From NCBI RefSeq assembly GCF_900114915.1, contig NZ_FOUS01000007.1:186001-250000 (forward strand): a stretch of DNA of 64,000 nt, read 5' to 3'. Position numbers and translations under genes: made by a program. Source of the stretch: Bradyrhizobium sp. Rc3b. GTDB taxonomy: Bacteria > Pseudomonadota > Alphaproteobacteria > Rhizobiales > Xanthobacteraceae. The notes under the pieces are model-generated. The model had not been told where the DNA came from. It worked only from the letters and a program-made list of their open reading frames with translations, and ran no database searches. This document shows positions 7,642 through 17,067 of the stretch, piece after piece. Each line of letters opens with the position of its first letter. Position 1 is the stretch's first letter.

Positions 7642-8046
7642 TTATGCCTGCTCGATCTCGACCAGTGCGCCGGAAAAATCCTTCGGGTGCAGGAACAGCA
7701 CCGGCTTACCATGGGCGCCGATCTTCGGCACGCCGTCGCCGAGCACCCGCGCGCCCTCCTTCACCAGCGTGTCGCGCGAGGCGATGATGTCGACGACCTC
7801 GTAGCAGACATGGTGGATGCCGCCGTCGGGGTTACGCTCGACGAATTTTGCGATCGGCGAGGCCTCGCCGAGCGGTTCGATGAATTCGATCTTGGTGTTG
7901 GGCAGCGTCGCGAACACGGTGATGACGCCGTGCTCGGGCAGCGGCACGGCTTCCGAGATCTGAGCGCCGAACGCGGCGCCATAGATCCTGGCGGCCTTGA
8001 CGGCGTCCTTGGTCGCGATCGCGACATGGTTGAGCCGGCCCAGCAT
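7642..8046 (-). CDS. mce: Methylmalonyl-CoA epimerase
   Basis: Cytosolic enzyme that interconverts (R)- and (S)-methylmalonyl-CoA in propionyl-CoA metabolism. A 134-residue vicinal-oxygen-chelate protein: metal-ligand His in LNHVAIATKD near the N-terminus, IHHVCYEV in the middle (second His), and the closing FLHPKDFSGALVEIEQ that supplies the ligand Glu. It follows ribonuclease J by 13 bases and precedes DUF1467 by 9, so belongs to the same operon. Length is standard. Confidence 0.93.
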   Translation of the reverse strand: MLGRLNHVAIATKDAVKAARIYGAAFGAQISEAVPLPEHGVITVFATLPNTKIEFIEPLGEASPIAKFVERNPDGGIHHVCYEVVDIIASRDTLVKEGARVLGDGVPKIGAHGKPVLFLHPKDFSGALVEIEQA

Positions 8047-8059
8047 GTGTCTTCTCCCC

Positions 8060-9730
8060 TTACACTGTCAGTACGTGTACCAGACAGGGGGGCTTTTTGC
8101 CCCAATGTTCGTTGATCACGGCCCGGACAGCACGTCGCACCGACTCGCCCAATGCGTCGGGGTCGCGGCGGCGCGCCTTCGGCAGGCCCTCGATGGTGGA
8201 GACCACGGCATCGAAGACGAGGTCGTCGAAGGGCTCGCCTGCCCTGTTCTTCTCGGGGATGCCGACCAGATCGACCTCGGGATCGTCGACCAGCTCGCCC
8301 TGCTCGGTCATGGCAATGGCGACGAAGGCACAGCCGGAAAACGCCATGCGCCGCCGCTCGACCACGGCGCGGGACTTGGAGTCCTCCAGGATCGTGCCGT
8401 CCTTGTAGAGGCGGCCGGAAGGCACTTCGCCAATGATGCCGGGATCACCCGGGCCGAGCTTGATCAGGTCGCCGTTGCGGACCACCAGCACGCGCGGCAC
8501 GCCGGCGGCGCGCGCGAGCTTGGCGTGCTCGTTCAGGTGCAGCGCCTCGCCGTGGACGGGGATCAGGAGCTGCGGCTTCACCCAGCCAATCATGTCGCGC
8601 AATTCGTCGCGGCGGGGATGGCCGGAGACGTGGACCAGATGGTCGCGGTCGGTGATGATCTCGACGCCCTGCAGCACGAGGTTGTTGATGATCGAGCCGA
8701 CGGCCTTCTCGTTGCCCGGGATTGTCCGCGAGGAAAAGATGACGCTGTCGCCGCGGTTGAGCGTGATCTCGGGATGGTCGTCATTAGCGATGCGCGCCAG
8801 CGCCGCGCGCGGCTCGCCCTGGCTGCCGGTGCACAGCGCCAGCACCTTGTCCTGCGGCAGATGGCCGTAAACCTCGGGCGAGCGGAAATTCTGCACGCCA
8901 TCGAGATAGCCGCATTCGCGCGCGACCTGCACCACGCGCTCCATGGCGCGACCAACCACGACGACCTCGCGGTCGGCGGCCCTGGCAGCAGCAGCGACGG
9001 CCTTGATGCGCGCGACGTTGGAGGCGAAGGTCGTGACCGCAACGCGGCCCTTGGCTGATTTTACCAGGTCGATGATGGTGCGGGCGACCTCGGCTTCCGA
9101 GGGTGAACGGCCGTCGCGCACTGCGTTGGTGGAATCGCCGATGAGGGCGAGCACGCCCTCCTCACCGAGCTCGCGCAGCCGCTTCTCGTCGGTGGGCGCG
9201 CCAAGCGTCGGGGTGGGGTCGATCTTCCAGTCGCCGGTGTGCAGCACCGTGCCGGCTTCGGTGTGGATCGCCAGCGCATGCGCCTCCGGAATCGAATGCG
9301 CGACGGGAATGAACTCGACGTTGAACGGGCCGACGTCGACGCGGCCGCCGGACGGCACAACCGTCACCGGAATCTTCGGCGCGTTGCGCTCGGCGGCACA
9401 TTTGGCCTCGAACAGCGCAGCACTGAACTGCGTCGCATAGATCGGGCATTTCAGCTTCGGCCAGAGATCGATGATGGCGCCGAAATGGTCCTCATGGGCG
9501 TGGGTCAGCACCAGGCCCATCAAGTTCTTGCGCTCCTTCTCCAGGAAGCTGATGTCGGGCATGATCAGGTCGATGCCCGGCAGATGCTCTTCGTCTCCGA
9601 AGGAGACGCCGAGATCGACCGCCATCCAGGCGCGCTGCTGGCGGTTGCCGAGGCCGTAGATCGACAGGTTCATGCCGATCTCGCCGACACCGCCGAGCGG
9701 CGCAAACACCAGTTCGTCGGGCTTGGCCAT
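8060..9730 (-). CDS. rnj: Ribonuclease J
   Basis: Metallo-beta-lactamase-fold ribonuclease with 5'-3' exonuclease and endonuclease activity, used for rRNA maturation and mRNA decay in alphaproteobacteria. It starts MAKPDELVFAPLGGVGEIGM; the zinc motif THAHEDHFG is at about residues 76-84, further ligands lie in VAHSIPEAH and HTGDWKIDP, and the beta-CASP part includes SQGEPRAAL and HVSGHPRRDEL with the last motif IPVHGEALHLNEH. About 556 residues, normal. ATG at 9730 overlaps the birA stop as TGATG, indicating translational coupling; a GTG one codon earlier is also possible. Confidence 0.94.
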   Translation of the reverse strand: MAKPDELVFAPLGGVGEIGMNLSIYGLGNRQQRAWMAVDLGVSFGDEEHLPGIDLIMPDISFLEKERKNLMGLVLTHAHEDHFGAIIDLWPKLKCPIYATQFSAALFEAKCAAERNAPKIPVTVVPSGGRVDVGPFNVEFIPVAHSIPEAHALAIHTEAGTVLHTGDWKIDPTPTLGAPTDEKRLRELGEEGVLALIGDSTNAVRDGRSPSEAEVARTIIDLVKSAKGRVAVTTFASNVARIKAVAAAARAADREVVVVGRAMERVVQVARECGYLDGVQNFRSPEVYGHLPQDKVLALCTGSQGEPRAALARIANDDHPEITLNRGDSVIFSSRTIPGNEKAVGSIINNLVLQGVEIITDRDHLVHVSGHPRRDELRDMIGWVKPQLLIPVHGEALHLNEHAKLARAAGVPRVLVVRNGDLIKLGPGDPGIIGEVPSGRLYKDGTILEDSKSRAVVERRRMAFSGCAFVAIAMTEQGELVDDPEVDLVGIPEKNRAGEPFDDLVFDAVVSTIEGLPKARRRDPDALGESVRRAVRAVINEHWGKKPPCLVHVLTV

Positions 9731-10536
9731 CACGCAGCTCCCACGGAGGCGGCCGAGCCGAAGAACACCTCACCCGCGGCGACCGGTACCCGGCGGCCCT
9801 CCGCGGTGCGGACGATCAGGCAGCCGGTGTCGTCGATGGTGTCAAAAATGCCTTCCAGCGTCATCGTCCCCGTGTGGATTGCGACCCGCTCGCCGAGGCC
9901 GGCGGCGCGCTCCAGCCACAGCTTGCGGATCTCGGCAAAGCCGCTTCCATTGTCCCAGATGCCGCGGAACTCGACCCAGGCGTCGGATAGTGCCGAGAAC
10001 AGCTCCTCGGCACTGATCTGCACCCCGAGCGCCGCCAACGACACCGCGGGCGTCGGCACGCCCTCGGGCGCTGCAACGACATTGGTGCCGATGCCGACGA
10101 CGACGGCCAGGCGGTCGCCGATGGCTTCGGCTTCGAGGCCGATGCCGACGAGCTTCTTGCCCCCGGCCAAGACGTCGTTCGGCCATTTCAGGGCGTAGCG
10201 CGGACGATCAGGGCCGAGGCGGATTGCGGCCTCGAGGCTGACCTTCTCCAGCGCGGCCTCCTCGGCTAGCCCGGCGGCAAAGCCGAGGGTGGCGGCGACG
10301 GCCGGCGCGACGTCCATGACTTCGAGGATGCTGGCGGCGAGGTTGCCGCGCGGCGCGATCCAGGCGCGTTGACGGCGGCCGCGGCCGGCGGTCTGCTCTG
10401 ACGTGACGAACCACATCGGGCCGAGCTCTCCGGCCCTCGCACGTTCGATCGCCTCGGTATTGGTCGAGCCGGTCCGCTCGAACGCCGCGAGCCTGTAGCC
10501 CGCGGACGATGCGCGAGGACCGAGCGCGAAATTCAT
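9730..10536 (-). CDS. birA: Biotin--[acetyl-CoA-carboxylase] ligase
   Basis: Activates biotin to biotinyl-AMP and attaches it to the biotin carboxyl carrier protein and other carboxylases. The 268-residue protein has the catalytic signature GRGRRQRAWIAPRGNLAAS and the nucleotide-site KWPNDVLAGGKKLVGI, followed by the small C-terminal domain. It lacks an N-terminal DNA-binding domain, so it is a class I ligase that does not repress biotin synthesis. It lies one base downstream of nuoN and overlaps the ribonuclease J start, so it is read as part of the nuo transcript, a conserved alphaproteobacterial arrangement. Confidence 0.92.
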   Translation of the reverse strand: MNFALGPRASSAGYRLAAFERTGSTNTEAIERARAGELGPMWFVTSEQTAGRGRRQRAWIAPRGNLAASILEVMDVAPAVAATLGFAAGLAEEAALEKVSLEAAIRLGPDRPRYALKWPNDVLAGGKKLVGIGLEAEAIGDRLAVVVGIGTNVVAAPEGVPTPAVSLAALGVQISAEELFSALSDAWVEFRGIWDNGSGFAEIRKLWLERAAGLGERVAIHTGTMTLEGIFDTIDDTGCLIVRTAEGRRVPVAAGEVFFGSAASVGAA

Positions 10537-10537
10537 C

Positions 10538-11974
10538 CTAGAACAGCGACTTTGCCGCGGCAGAGGCGACGCTCACCACGGGACCTGCGAACAGCGCGAA
10601 CAGGATGTTGAACAGGCCGAAAACCGCCAGCACCGTCTTCACCTCGACGCGCACCGGATCGACCTGGCCGGCCGGCTCGTCGAAATACATCGTCTTGACG
10701 ATGGCGAGGTAGTAGTAGGCGCCGACCACGCTGGTCAGCACGCCGACGACCGCGAGCGTGAACAGGTTCGCCTTGATGGCGGCGACGAAGACGTACCATT
10801 TGGCAAAGAAGCCGGCGAGCGGCGGAATGCCCGCGAGCGAGAACAGCAGCATCGCGAACATGAATGCGAGCAGCGGATTGGTGCGCGACAGGCCGGCGAA
10901 ATCGCTGATCTGCTCGACCGCCTGGCCGTTGCGGCGCATTGCGAGGATGATCGAGAACGAGCCCAGCGTCATCGCGACATAGATCACGATGTACATCAGG
11001 ACGCCCTGCGCGCCCTCGACGGTGCCGGAGGCAAGGCCGACCAGCGCGAAACCCATGTGGCCGATCGAGGAATAGGCCATCAGGCGCTTGATGTTGCTCT
11101 GGCCGATCGCGGCGAAGGAGCCGAGCGCCATCGAGGCGATCGCCACGAACACCAGGATCTGCTGCCACTGCGAGACGATGCCCGGGAAAGCGGTGAGCGT
11201 GACGCGGGTGAACACGGCAAGCGCGGCGACCTTGGGCGCCGACGCGAAGAAGGCGGTGACCGGGGTCGGCGCCCCCTCGTACACGTCAGGCGTCCACATG
11301 TGGAACGGCACGGCCGAAACCTTGAAGCAGAGGCCGACGAGCAGGAAGACCAGACCGAAGACGAGGCCGACATTCGAGATCGTCGCGGCCGCCGCGATAC
11401 CGGTGAAGCTGACCGTGCCGGTGAAGCCGTAGATCAGCGAGGCGCCGTACAGCAGCATGCCCGAGGACAGTGCGCCGAGCACGAAATACTTCAGGCCGGC
11501 TTCGGTCGACTTGGCGTTGTCGCGGTTCGAGGCCGCGACGACATAGAGCGCCAGCGACATCAGTTCGAGGCCGAGATAGAGCGAGATCAGGTCGCCGGCC
11601 GAGATCAGCACCATCATGCCGAGCGTCGAGAGCAGCACCAGGATGGCGTATTCGAAGATCCGGCGCGAGGGGTCGGACAGGAACTCGGTCGACAGCACCA
11701 GCGTCACCGCCGAGCCGATCAGGGCCAGGATCTTCATGAAGCGGGCGAAGTCGTCGACGATGAAGCTGCCGCCGAAGGTCACCTGCTTGCCCGCGGGCAG
11801 CATGTATTCGAGCACGCCGACCACGACCAGGAGCACGACCGCCAGCGAGGTGACGGCACCGGTCGTCCCCTGCCCGCGATAGGCGCCCAGCATCAGCAGA
11901 GCCATGGCGCCGACCGCGAGCACGATCTCGGGCAGCACCGGCGCCAGTTGATAACCTGCAGTCTCAAAGCTCAT
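10538..11974 (-). CDS. nuoN: NADH-quinone oxidoreductase subunit N
   Basis: Antiporter-like membrane subunit of respiratory complex I, one of three (with L and M) that pump protons. The start at 11974 gives MSFETAGYQLAPVLPEIVLA, typical for NuoN, and 478 residues with about 14 hydrophobic segments. The family core is visible: LGLELMSLALYVVAASNRD, the key Lys-bearing loop KYFVLGALSSGMLLYGASLIYG, and FKVSAVPFHMWTPDVYEGAP. The reading frame is open a further 85 codons upstream inside nuoM but that part is not family-like. It is the last nuo gene, 23 bases after nuoM. Confidence 0.95.
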   Translation of the reverse strand: MSFETAGYQLAPVLPEIVLAVGAMALLMLGAYRGQGTTGAVTSLAVVLLVVVGVLEYMLPAGKQVTFGGSFIVDDFARFMKILALIGSAVTLVLSTEFLSDPSRRIFEYAILVLLSTLGMMVLISAGDLISLYLGLELMSLALYVVAASNRDNAKSTEAGLKYFVLGALSSGMLLYGASLIYGFTGTVSFTGIAAAATISNVGLVFGLVFLLVGLCFKVSAVPFHMWTPDVYEGAPTPVTAFFASAPKVAALAVFTRVTLTAFPGIVSQWQQILVFVAIASMALGSFAAIGQSNIKRLMAYSSIGHMGFALVGLASGTVEGAQGVLMYIVIYVAMTLGSFSIILAMRRNGQAVEQISDFAGLSRTNPLLAFMFAMLLFSLAGIPPLAGFFAKWYVFVAAIKANLFTLAVVGVLTSVVGAYYYLAIVKTMYFDEPAGQVDPVRVEVKTVLAVFGLFNILFALFAGPVVSVASAAAKSLF

Positions 11975-11997
11975 GGCGATATCCTGAACCTGCCCGA

Positions 11998-13506
11998 TCA
12001 CTGGAGCAGTGCGGCGGCCTTCACGGCCGTCACAGCGGTGTTGTAGTTGTTGACGAGTTGCTGGACCGAGGCGGCCGACATGTCGAGCACCGGCTTCGGA
12101 TAGACGCCGAACAGGATCGTCAGCGCGATCATCGGGAACAGCGTCAGGCACTCGCGGAAGGTGAGATCCTTCATGCTCGCCAGCGATGGCTTGACCAGCG
12201 CCCCGAACACGACCTTGCGGTAGAGCCACAGCGCGTAGCCGGCCGAGAGGATCACGCCGAAAGTGGCGAAGAACGCGGTCGGGATCGAGACCTTGAAGGT
12301 GCCGAGCAACGTCATGAACTCGCCGACGAAGCCTGATGTGCCGGGCAGACCGACATTGGCCATGGTGAAGACCATGAAGGTCAGCGCGTAGAGCGGCATC
12401 CGGTTGACGAGGCCGCCATAGGCCGCGATCTCGCGGGTGTGCAGGCGGTCGTAGACGACGCCGACGCAGAGGAACAGCGCCCCGGAGACGATGCCGTGCG
12501 AGATCATCTGGAACATGCCGCCGGCGACGCCCTGCATGGTGCCGGCGAAGATGCCCATGGTGACGAAGCCCATATGCGCGACCGAGGAGTACGCGATCAG
12601 CTTCTTCATGTCCTCCTGCATCAGGGCCACCAGCGAGGTGTAGATGATGGCGATGGCCGAGAGTGTGAAGATCAGCGGCGCGAAGTCATGCGAGGCCAGC
12701 GGGAACATCGGCAGCGAGAAGCGCAGGAAGCCGTAGCCGCCCATCTTCAGCAGGATCGCGGCGAGGACCACGGAGCCCGCCGTCGGCGCTTCGACGTGCG
12801 CGTCGGGGAGCCAGGTGTGCACCGGCCACATCGGCATCTTCACCGCGAAGGAAGCGAAGAAGGCGAGCCAGGCCCAGGTCTGCAGCGACCGCGGCACGGC
12901 AGTGTGCATCAGCGTCGGAATGTCGGTGGTACCACCATTCCAGTACAGCGCCATGATGGCGAGCAGCATCAGGACCGAGCCGAGCAGCGTGTAGAGGAAG
13001 AACTTGAACGATGCGTAGACCCGGCGCGGACCGCCCCAGACGCCGATGATCAGGAACATCGGGATCAGGCCGCCTTCGAAGAACAGGTAGAACAGCACGA
13101 GATCGAGCGCCGAGAAGGTGCCGACCATCAGCGTTTCCAGGATCAGGAACGCCATCATGTATTCGCGGACGCGGTTGGTGATCGCCTTCCAGCTCGCGAA
13201 GATGCAGAACGGCATCACGGCGGTGGTGAGGATCACCAGCGGCAGCGAGATGCCGTCGACGCCCATGTGGTAGGTGATGCCGGTGGCGAGCCAGTTCGCC
13301 TTCTCGACGAACTGGAAGTCGGGATTGGCCGGGTCGAACCGCATGACCAGGATCACCGACACCGCGAAGGTGATCAGCGTGGTCCAGAGCGCGATCCAGC
13401 GCGAGTTGCGCTTGGCCGCCTCGTCATCGCCGCGGCTGAGATAGACGATCAGCGCGCCGACCAGCGGCAGGAACGTCGTGACCGATAGGATGGGCCAGGT
13501 TGTCAT
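11998..13506 (-). CDS. nuoM: NADH-quinone oxidoreductase subunit M
   Basis: Proton-translocating antiporter-like subunit of complex I, 502 residues. Conserved parts include FFEGGLIPMFLIIGVWGG with the functional Glu, the segment MPMWPVHTWLPDAHVEAP, the Lys-containing DMKKLIAYSSVAHMGFVTMG, and the late LPGTSGFVGEFMTLLG. It starts on the base next to the nuoL stop and is followed by nuoN after 23 bases. Confidence 0.96.
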   Translation of the reverse strand: MTTWPILSVTTFLPLVGALIVYLSRGDDEAAKRNSRWIALWTTLITFAVSVILVMRFDPANPDFQFVEKANWLATGITYHMGVDGISLPLVILTTAVMPFCIFASWKAITNRVREYMMAFLILETLMVGTFSALDLVLFYLFFEGGLIPMFLIIGVWGGPRRVYASFKFFLYTLLGSVLMLLAIMALYWNGGTTDIPTLMHTAVPRSLQTWAWLAFFASFAVKMPMWPVHTWLPDAHVEAPTAGSVVLAAILLKMGGYGFLRFSLPMFPLASHDFAPLIFTLSAIAIIYTSLVALMQEDMKKLIAYSSVAHMGFVTMGIFAGTMQGVAGGMFQMISHGIVSGALFLCVGVVYDRLHTREIAAYGGLVNRMPLYALTFMVFTMANVGLPGTSGFVGEFMTLLGTFKVSIPTAFFATFGVILSAGYALWLYRKVVFGALVKPSLASMKDLTFRECLTLFPMIALTILFGVYPKPVLDMSAASVQQLVNNYNTAVTAVKAAALLQ

Positions 13507-15603
13507 TTACTGGCCTCCAAAGCCGAACATGAACCAGGTGATCAGGCCGGCGGCGCCGATCAGCATGGCGAATGCGTAGTGATAGAGATAGCCGGTCTGG
13601 ATCTTCACGACGTTGCGGGTGACGTCCAGGACGCGAGCCGAGACGCCGTCGGGACCGAGGCCGTCGATGATGAAGCCGTCGCCCTTCTTCCAGAGCTGAT
13701 AGCCGATCCACTTCGCCGGACGGACGAAGATGATGTCGTAGAGCTCGTCGAAGTACCATTTGTTGAGCAGGAACTGGTACAGCATCGGCTGCTCTTTAGC
13801 GAGCTGCACAGGGATGTACGGCCGGCGGATGTAGAACAGGTACGAGACGAGGAAGCCCAGCACCATCATCACCGTCGGCAGGAAGGCGATGGTCTCGGGG
13901 ATGTGGTGCATCTCCTCGATGATGTGCGGGTTCATCTTCACGGATTCGCGGAAGAACTCCTCGATGCCGTGACCGGCGAACAGCTCCTTGAACGGGAAAC
14001 CGGCGACGATGGAGCCGACTGCGAGCACGCCGATCGGGATCAGCATCCAGATCGGAGCCTCATGCGCGGCCTCATAGTGATGCTCGTCATGCGGCTCGCC
14101 ATGGAAGGTCTTGAAGATCAGGCGCCAGGAGTAGAACGAGGTCAGGCCGGCGGCGACGACCGTCATCAGGAAGCCGTACATCGCAAACGGAATGTGCGAG
14201 GCGTAGGCGGACTCGATGATCGCGTCCTTGGAGAAGTAGCCGGCGGTGAGCGGGAATCCGGTGAGCGCCAGCGTGCCGACCACCATCACCGCATAGGTGT
14301 AGGGGATCTTCTTCCAGAGCCCGCCCATGTTGCGGATGTCCTGCTCGTGGTGCATCGCGTAGATCACCGAGCCGGAGCCCAAGAACAACAGCGCCTTGAA
14401 GAAGGCGTGCGTGAACAGATGGAACATGCCGACCGAATAGGCCCCTGCTCCCATCGCCACGAACATGTAGCCGAGCTGCGAACAGGTCGAATAGGCGACG
14501 ATGCGCTTGATGTCGTTCTGCACGAGGCCGATGGTCGCGGCGAAGAACGCGGTGGTCGCGCCGAAGAACATCACGACGGCCTGCGCATTCGGGGCGAGCT
14601 CGAACAGCGGCGACAGGCGCGCCACCATGAAGACGCCGGCGGTGACCATGGTCGCGGCGTGGATCAGCGCCGACACAGGCGTCGGGCCTTCCATCGCGTC
14701 CGGCAACCAGGTGTGCAGCAGGAACTGCGCCGACTTGCCCATCGCGCCCATGAACAGCAACAGGCAGGTCAGGGTCAGCGCATCGGCGTGCCAGCCGAGG
14801 AAGTTGATGGTCTTGCCGGTGAGGCCCGGCGCGGCATGGAAGATGGTCTCGAAATCGGTCGAACTGGTCAGCATGAAGATCGCGAAGATGCCGAGCGCGA
14901 AACCAAAGTCGCCGACGCGGTTGACCACGAAGGCCTTGATCGCGGCCGCATTCGCCGACGGCTTCTGGTACCAGAATCCGATCAGCAGATAGCTCGCCAG
15001 ACCCACGCCTTCCCAGCCGAAGAACAGCTGCACGAGGTTGTCCGCCGTCACCAGCATCAGCATGGCGAAGGTGAACAGGCTGAGATAGCCGAAGAAGCGC
15101 GGCCGGTTCGGATCCTCGTCCATGTAGCCGATGGAATAGAGGTGCACGAGCGAGGACACGGTGGTCACCACCACCAGCATCACGGCCGTGAGCGTGTCGA
15201 CCCGCAAGGTCCACCAGACCTGAAGATCGCCGGAGAAGATCCAGGGCAGCAGCTGGACCCTGATGTCGTGATGCATGAAGCCGACATCGACCAGCGTCAT
15301 CCAGGACAGCGCGGCCGAGACGAACAGCAACGCGGTGGTGATCAGCTCGGCACCGCGCGACCCTGCCGCGGCCGGCTCGGTCGGGCCGTGGCCGTGATCA
15401 TCGTGGGCGTCGTCGTGATGGCTCTCGTGGATGACGGACGCATCCTCGTTGATCGTATCGGACGCATGGGCGTGCGCGTGGCCGTGGTCGCCATGATGCT
15501 CGACCTCGTCGCCCGACGGGTTGCGGGCATGCGCGCCGAACAGCGCGATCAGGCCGGCCAGAATGGCGCCCAGCAGAGGCAGAAAGACAATTGCCTGAAC
15601 CAT
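13507..15603 (-). CDS. nuoL: NADH-quinone oxidoreductase subunit L
   Basis: Largest antiporter-like subunit of complex I (698 residues), distal proton pump with a long C-terminal lateral helix. It starts MVQAIVFLPLLGAILAGLIA; an unusual His/Asp-rich stretch at about residues 35-75 (EHHGDHGHAHAHASD, HESHHDDAHDDHGHG) lies in the first loop and could bind metal. Core motifs are present: FFGWEGVGLASYLLIGFWYQ, QFLLHTWLPDAMEGPTPVSA and KRIVAYSTCSQLGYMFVA. The His-rich loop is known in some alphaproteobacterial NuoL proteins and is the only notable oddity. Confidence 0.96.
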   Translation of the reverse strand: MVQAIVFLPLLGAILAGLIALFGAHARNPSGDEVEHHGDHGHAHAHASDTINEDASVIHESHHDDAHDDHGHGPTEPAAAGSRGAELITTALLFVSAALSWMTLVDVGFMHHDIRVQLLPWIFSGDLQVWWTLRVDTLTAVMLVVVTTVSSLVHLYSIGYMDEDPNRPRFFGYLSLFTFAMLMLVTADNLVQLFFGWEGVGLASYLLIGFWYQKPSANAAAIKAFVVNRVGDFGFALGIFAIFMLTSSTDFETIFHAAPGLTGKTINFLGWHADALTLTCLLLFMGAMGKSAQFLLHTWLPDAMEGPTPVSALIHAATMVTAGVFMVARLSPLFELAPNAQAVVMFFGATTAFFAATIGLVQNDIKRIVAYSTCSQLGYMFVAMGAGAYSVGMFHLFTHAFFKALLFLGSGSVIYAMHHEQDIRNMGGLWKKIPYTYAVMVVGTLALTGFPLTAGYFSKDAIIESAYASHIPFAMYGFLMTVVAAGLTSFYSWRLIFKTFHGEPHDEHHYEAAHEAPIWMLIPIGVLAVGSIVAGFPFKELFAGHGIEEFFRESVKMNPHIIEEMHHIPETIAFLPTVMMVLGFLVSYLFYIRRPYIPVQLAKEQPMLYQFLLNKWYFDELYDIIFVRPAKWIGYQLWKKGDGFIIDGLGPDGVSARVLDVTRNVVKIQTGYLYHYAFAMLIGAAGLITWFMFGFGGQ

Positions 15604-15611
15604 GACTGAGC

Positions 15612-15920
15612 TCAGCCCTTCATCAGATTGACGTCCTCAACCGCGATCGAGCCGCGGTTGCGGAAATAGACCACCAGGATGGCGAGACCGATCGCGGCTT
15701 CAGCGGCAGCGACGGTGAGCACCAGAAGCGCGAAGACCTGGCCGACGATGTCGCCGAGGAAGGTCGAGAACGCGACGAGGTTGATGTTGACCGAGAGCAG
15801 GATCAGCTCGATCGACATCAAGATGACGATGATGTTCTTGCGGTTCAGGAAGATGCCGAGGATGCCGAGCGTGAACAGGATCGCGCCGACCGCCAGATAG
15901 TGTCCGAGCCCGATCGTCAT
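15612..15920 (-). CDS. nuoK: NADH-quinone oxidoreductase subunit K
   Basis: Small membrane subunit of complex I with three helices, 102 residues. ATG at 15920 overlaps the nuoJ stop by four bases (ATGA), which argues for this start over a GTG nine bases upstream. It begins MTIGLGHYLAVGAILFTLGI and includes the two conserved membrane Glu in MSIELILLSVNINLVAF and VAAAEAAIGLAILVVYF, which form part of the proton path. Confidence 0.95.
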   Translation of the reverse strand: MTIGLGHYLAVGAILFTLGILGIFLNRKNIIVILMSIELILLSVNINLVAFSTFLGDIVGQVFALLVLTVAAAEAAIGLAILVVYFRNRGSIAVEDVNLMKG

Positions 15921-16555
15921 TTCACCCACTCCGCCGCGTCAGAGTCCTGGAGCCCCTGCCCCGGCGCCACCTTGCGCATCGCCATCGCCATGTCGGGCGT
16001 CCGCGCGTTCTGAACGTTGATGTCCTGCCGCTTCACGCTCGCCTTGTGCCGCAGCGTCAGCACGATGGCGCCGATCATGGCGACCAGCAGCACCATGCCC
16101 GAGAGCTGGAAGTAGTGGATGTACTTCGTATAGAGCACCAGCCCGAGCGCCTCGGTGTTCGAGACGTTGGCCGGGATCGCCGCCGTGATCGTCTTGGCGA
16201 CGCCGGGGTTGATAACCCAGAAGCCGACGGTGAGCAGCAGCTCGAACAGGAAGATGCCGCCGATCACCAGGCCGACCGGCAGGTACTCGATGAAGCCCTC
16301 GCGCAGCTCGGTGAAGTCCACGTCGAGCATCATGATCACGAACAGGAACAGCACCGCGACGGCGCCGACATAGACGACGATCAGGATCATCGCCAGGAAT
16401 TCGGCGCCCATCAGCACGAACAGGCCGGAGGCGTTGACGAAGGCCAGGATCAGGTACAGCACGGAGTGCACGGGATTGCGCGAGACAATCACCATCACGG
16501 CCGAGGCGACACAGACGCCGGCGAAGAGATAGAAGAACAGCGCGGGAAGGATCAT
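15917..16555 (-). CDS. nuoJ: NADH-quinone oxidoreductase subunit J
   Basis: Membrane subunit of complex I with five helices, 212 residues. Conserved elements: MVIVSRNPVHSVLYLILAF near the N-terminus, the flexible third helix MILIVVYVGAVAVLFLFVIM with its pi-bulge region, and a C-terminal hydrophilic tail (RHKASVKRQDINVQNAR) common in alphaproteobacteria. It overlaps nuoK by four bases and follows nuoI by nine. Confidence 0.95.
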   Translation of the reverse strand: MILPALFFYLFAGVCVASAVMVIVSRNPVHSVLYLILAFVNASGLFVLMGAEFLAMILIVVYVGAVAVLFLFVIMMLDVDFTELREGFIEYLPVGLVIGGIFLFELLLTVGFWVINPGVAKTITAAIPANVSNTEALGLVLYTKYIHYFQLSGMVLLVAMIGAIVLTLRHKASVKRQDINVQNARTPDMAMAMRKVAPGQGLQDSDAAEWVK

Positions 16556-16564
16556 GCCCTCACC

Positions 16565-17059
16565 TCACCGGTACGGCGCGTCGAGCTCGATCGCTTTCGC
16601 GATCTCGCGTTCCCAGCGGTCGCCGTTGGCGAGCAGCTTGGCCTTGTCATAGAACAGTTCCTCGCGGGTCTCGGTCGCGAACTCGAAGTTCGGACCTTCG
16701 ACGATGGCGTCGACCGGGCAGGCCTCCTGGCAGAGGCCGCAATAGATGCACTTCACCATGTCGATGTCGTAGCGCACGGTGCGGCGGGTGCCGTCGTTGC
16801 GGCGCGGGCCGGCCTCGATGGTGATGGCCTGTGCCGGGCAGACGGCTTCGCACAGCTTGCAGGCGATGCAGCGCTCTTCGCCGTTCGGATAGCGGCGCAG
16901 CGCATGCTCGCCGCGGAAGCGCGGCGAGATCGGGCCCTTCTCGAACGGATAGTTCAGGGTCGGCTTCGGCTGGAAGAAATAGCGCATGGCGAGGAAGAAC
17001 GCCGAGACGAATTCCGACAGCAGAAGCGAGCGTGCAGTGGCGTTGACGTTGATACCCAT
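16565..17059 (-). CDS. nuoI: NADH-quinone oxidoreductase subunit I
   Basis: Hydrophilic complex I subunit holding two 4Fe-4S clusters (N6a, N6b) that pass electrons toward NuoB. ATG at 17059 gives a 164-residue protein starting MGINVNATARSLLLSEFVSA. The two cluster motifs are intact: CIACKLCEAVCP and CIYCGLCQEACP, each an eight-iron-type ferredoxin signature. The open frame extends 91 codons further into nuoH but that is not family sequence. Eight bases separate it from nuoH. Confidence 0.96.
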   Translation of the reverse strand: MGINVNATARSLLLSEFVSAFFLAMRYFFQPKPTLNYPFEKGPISPRFRGEHALRRYPNGEERCIACKLCEAVCPAQAITIEAGPRRNDGTRRTVRYDIDMVKCIYCGLCQEACPVDAIVEGPNFEFATETREELFYDKAKLLANGDRWEREIAKAIELDAPYR

Positions 17060-17067
17060 GACGGCCC

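Noticed and set aside
13579..15609. 676-codon plus-strand frame opposite nuoL
   Set aside because: Antisense shadow; the minus-strand frame encodes a complete NuoL.
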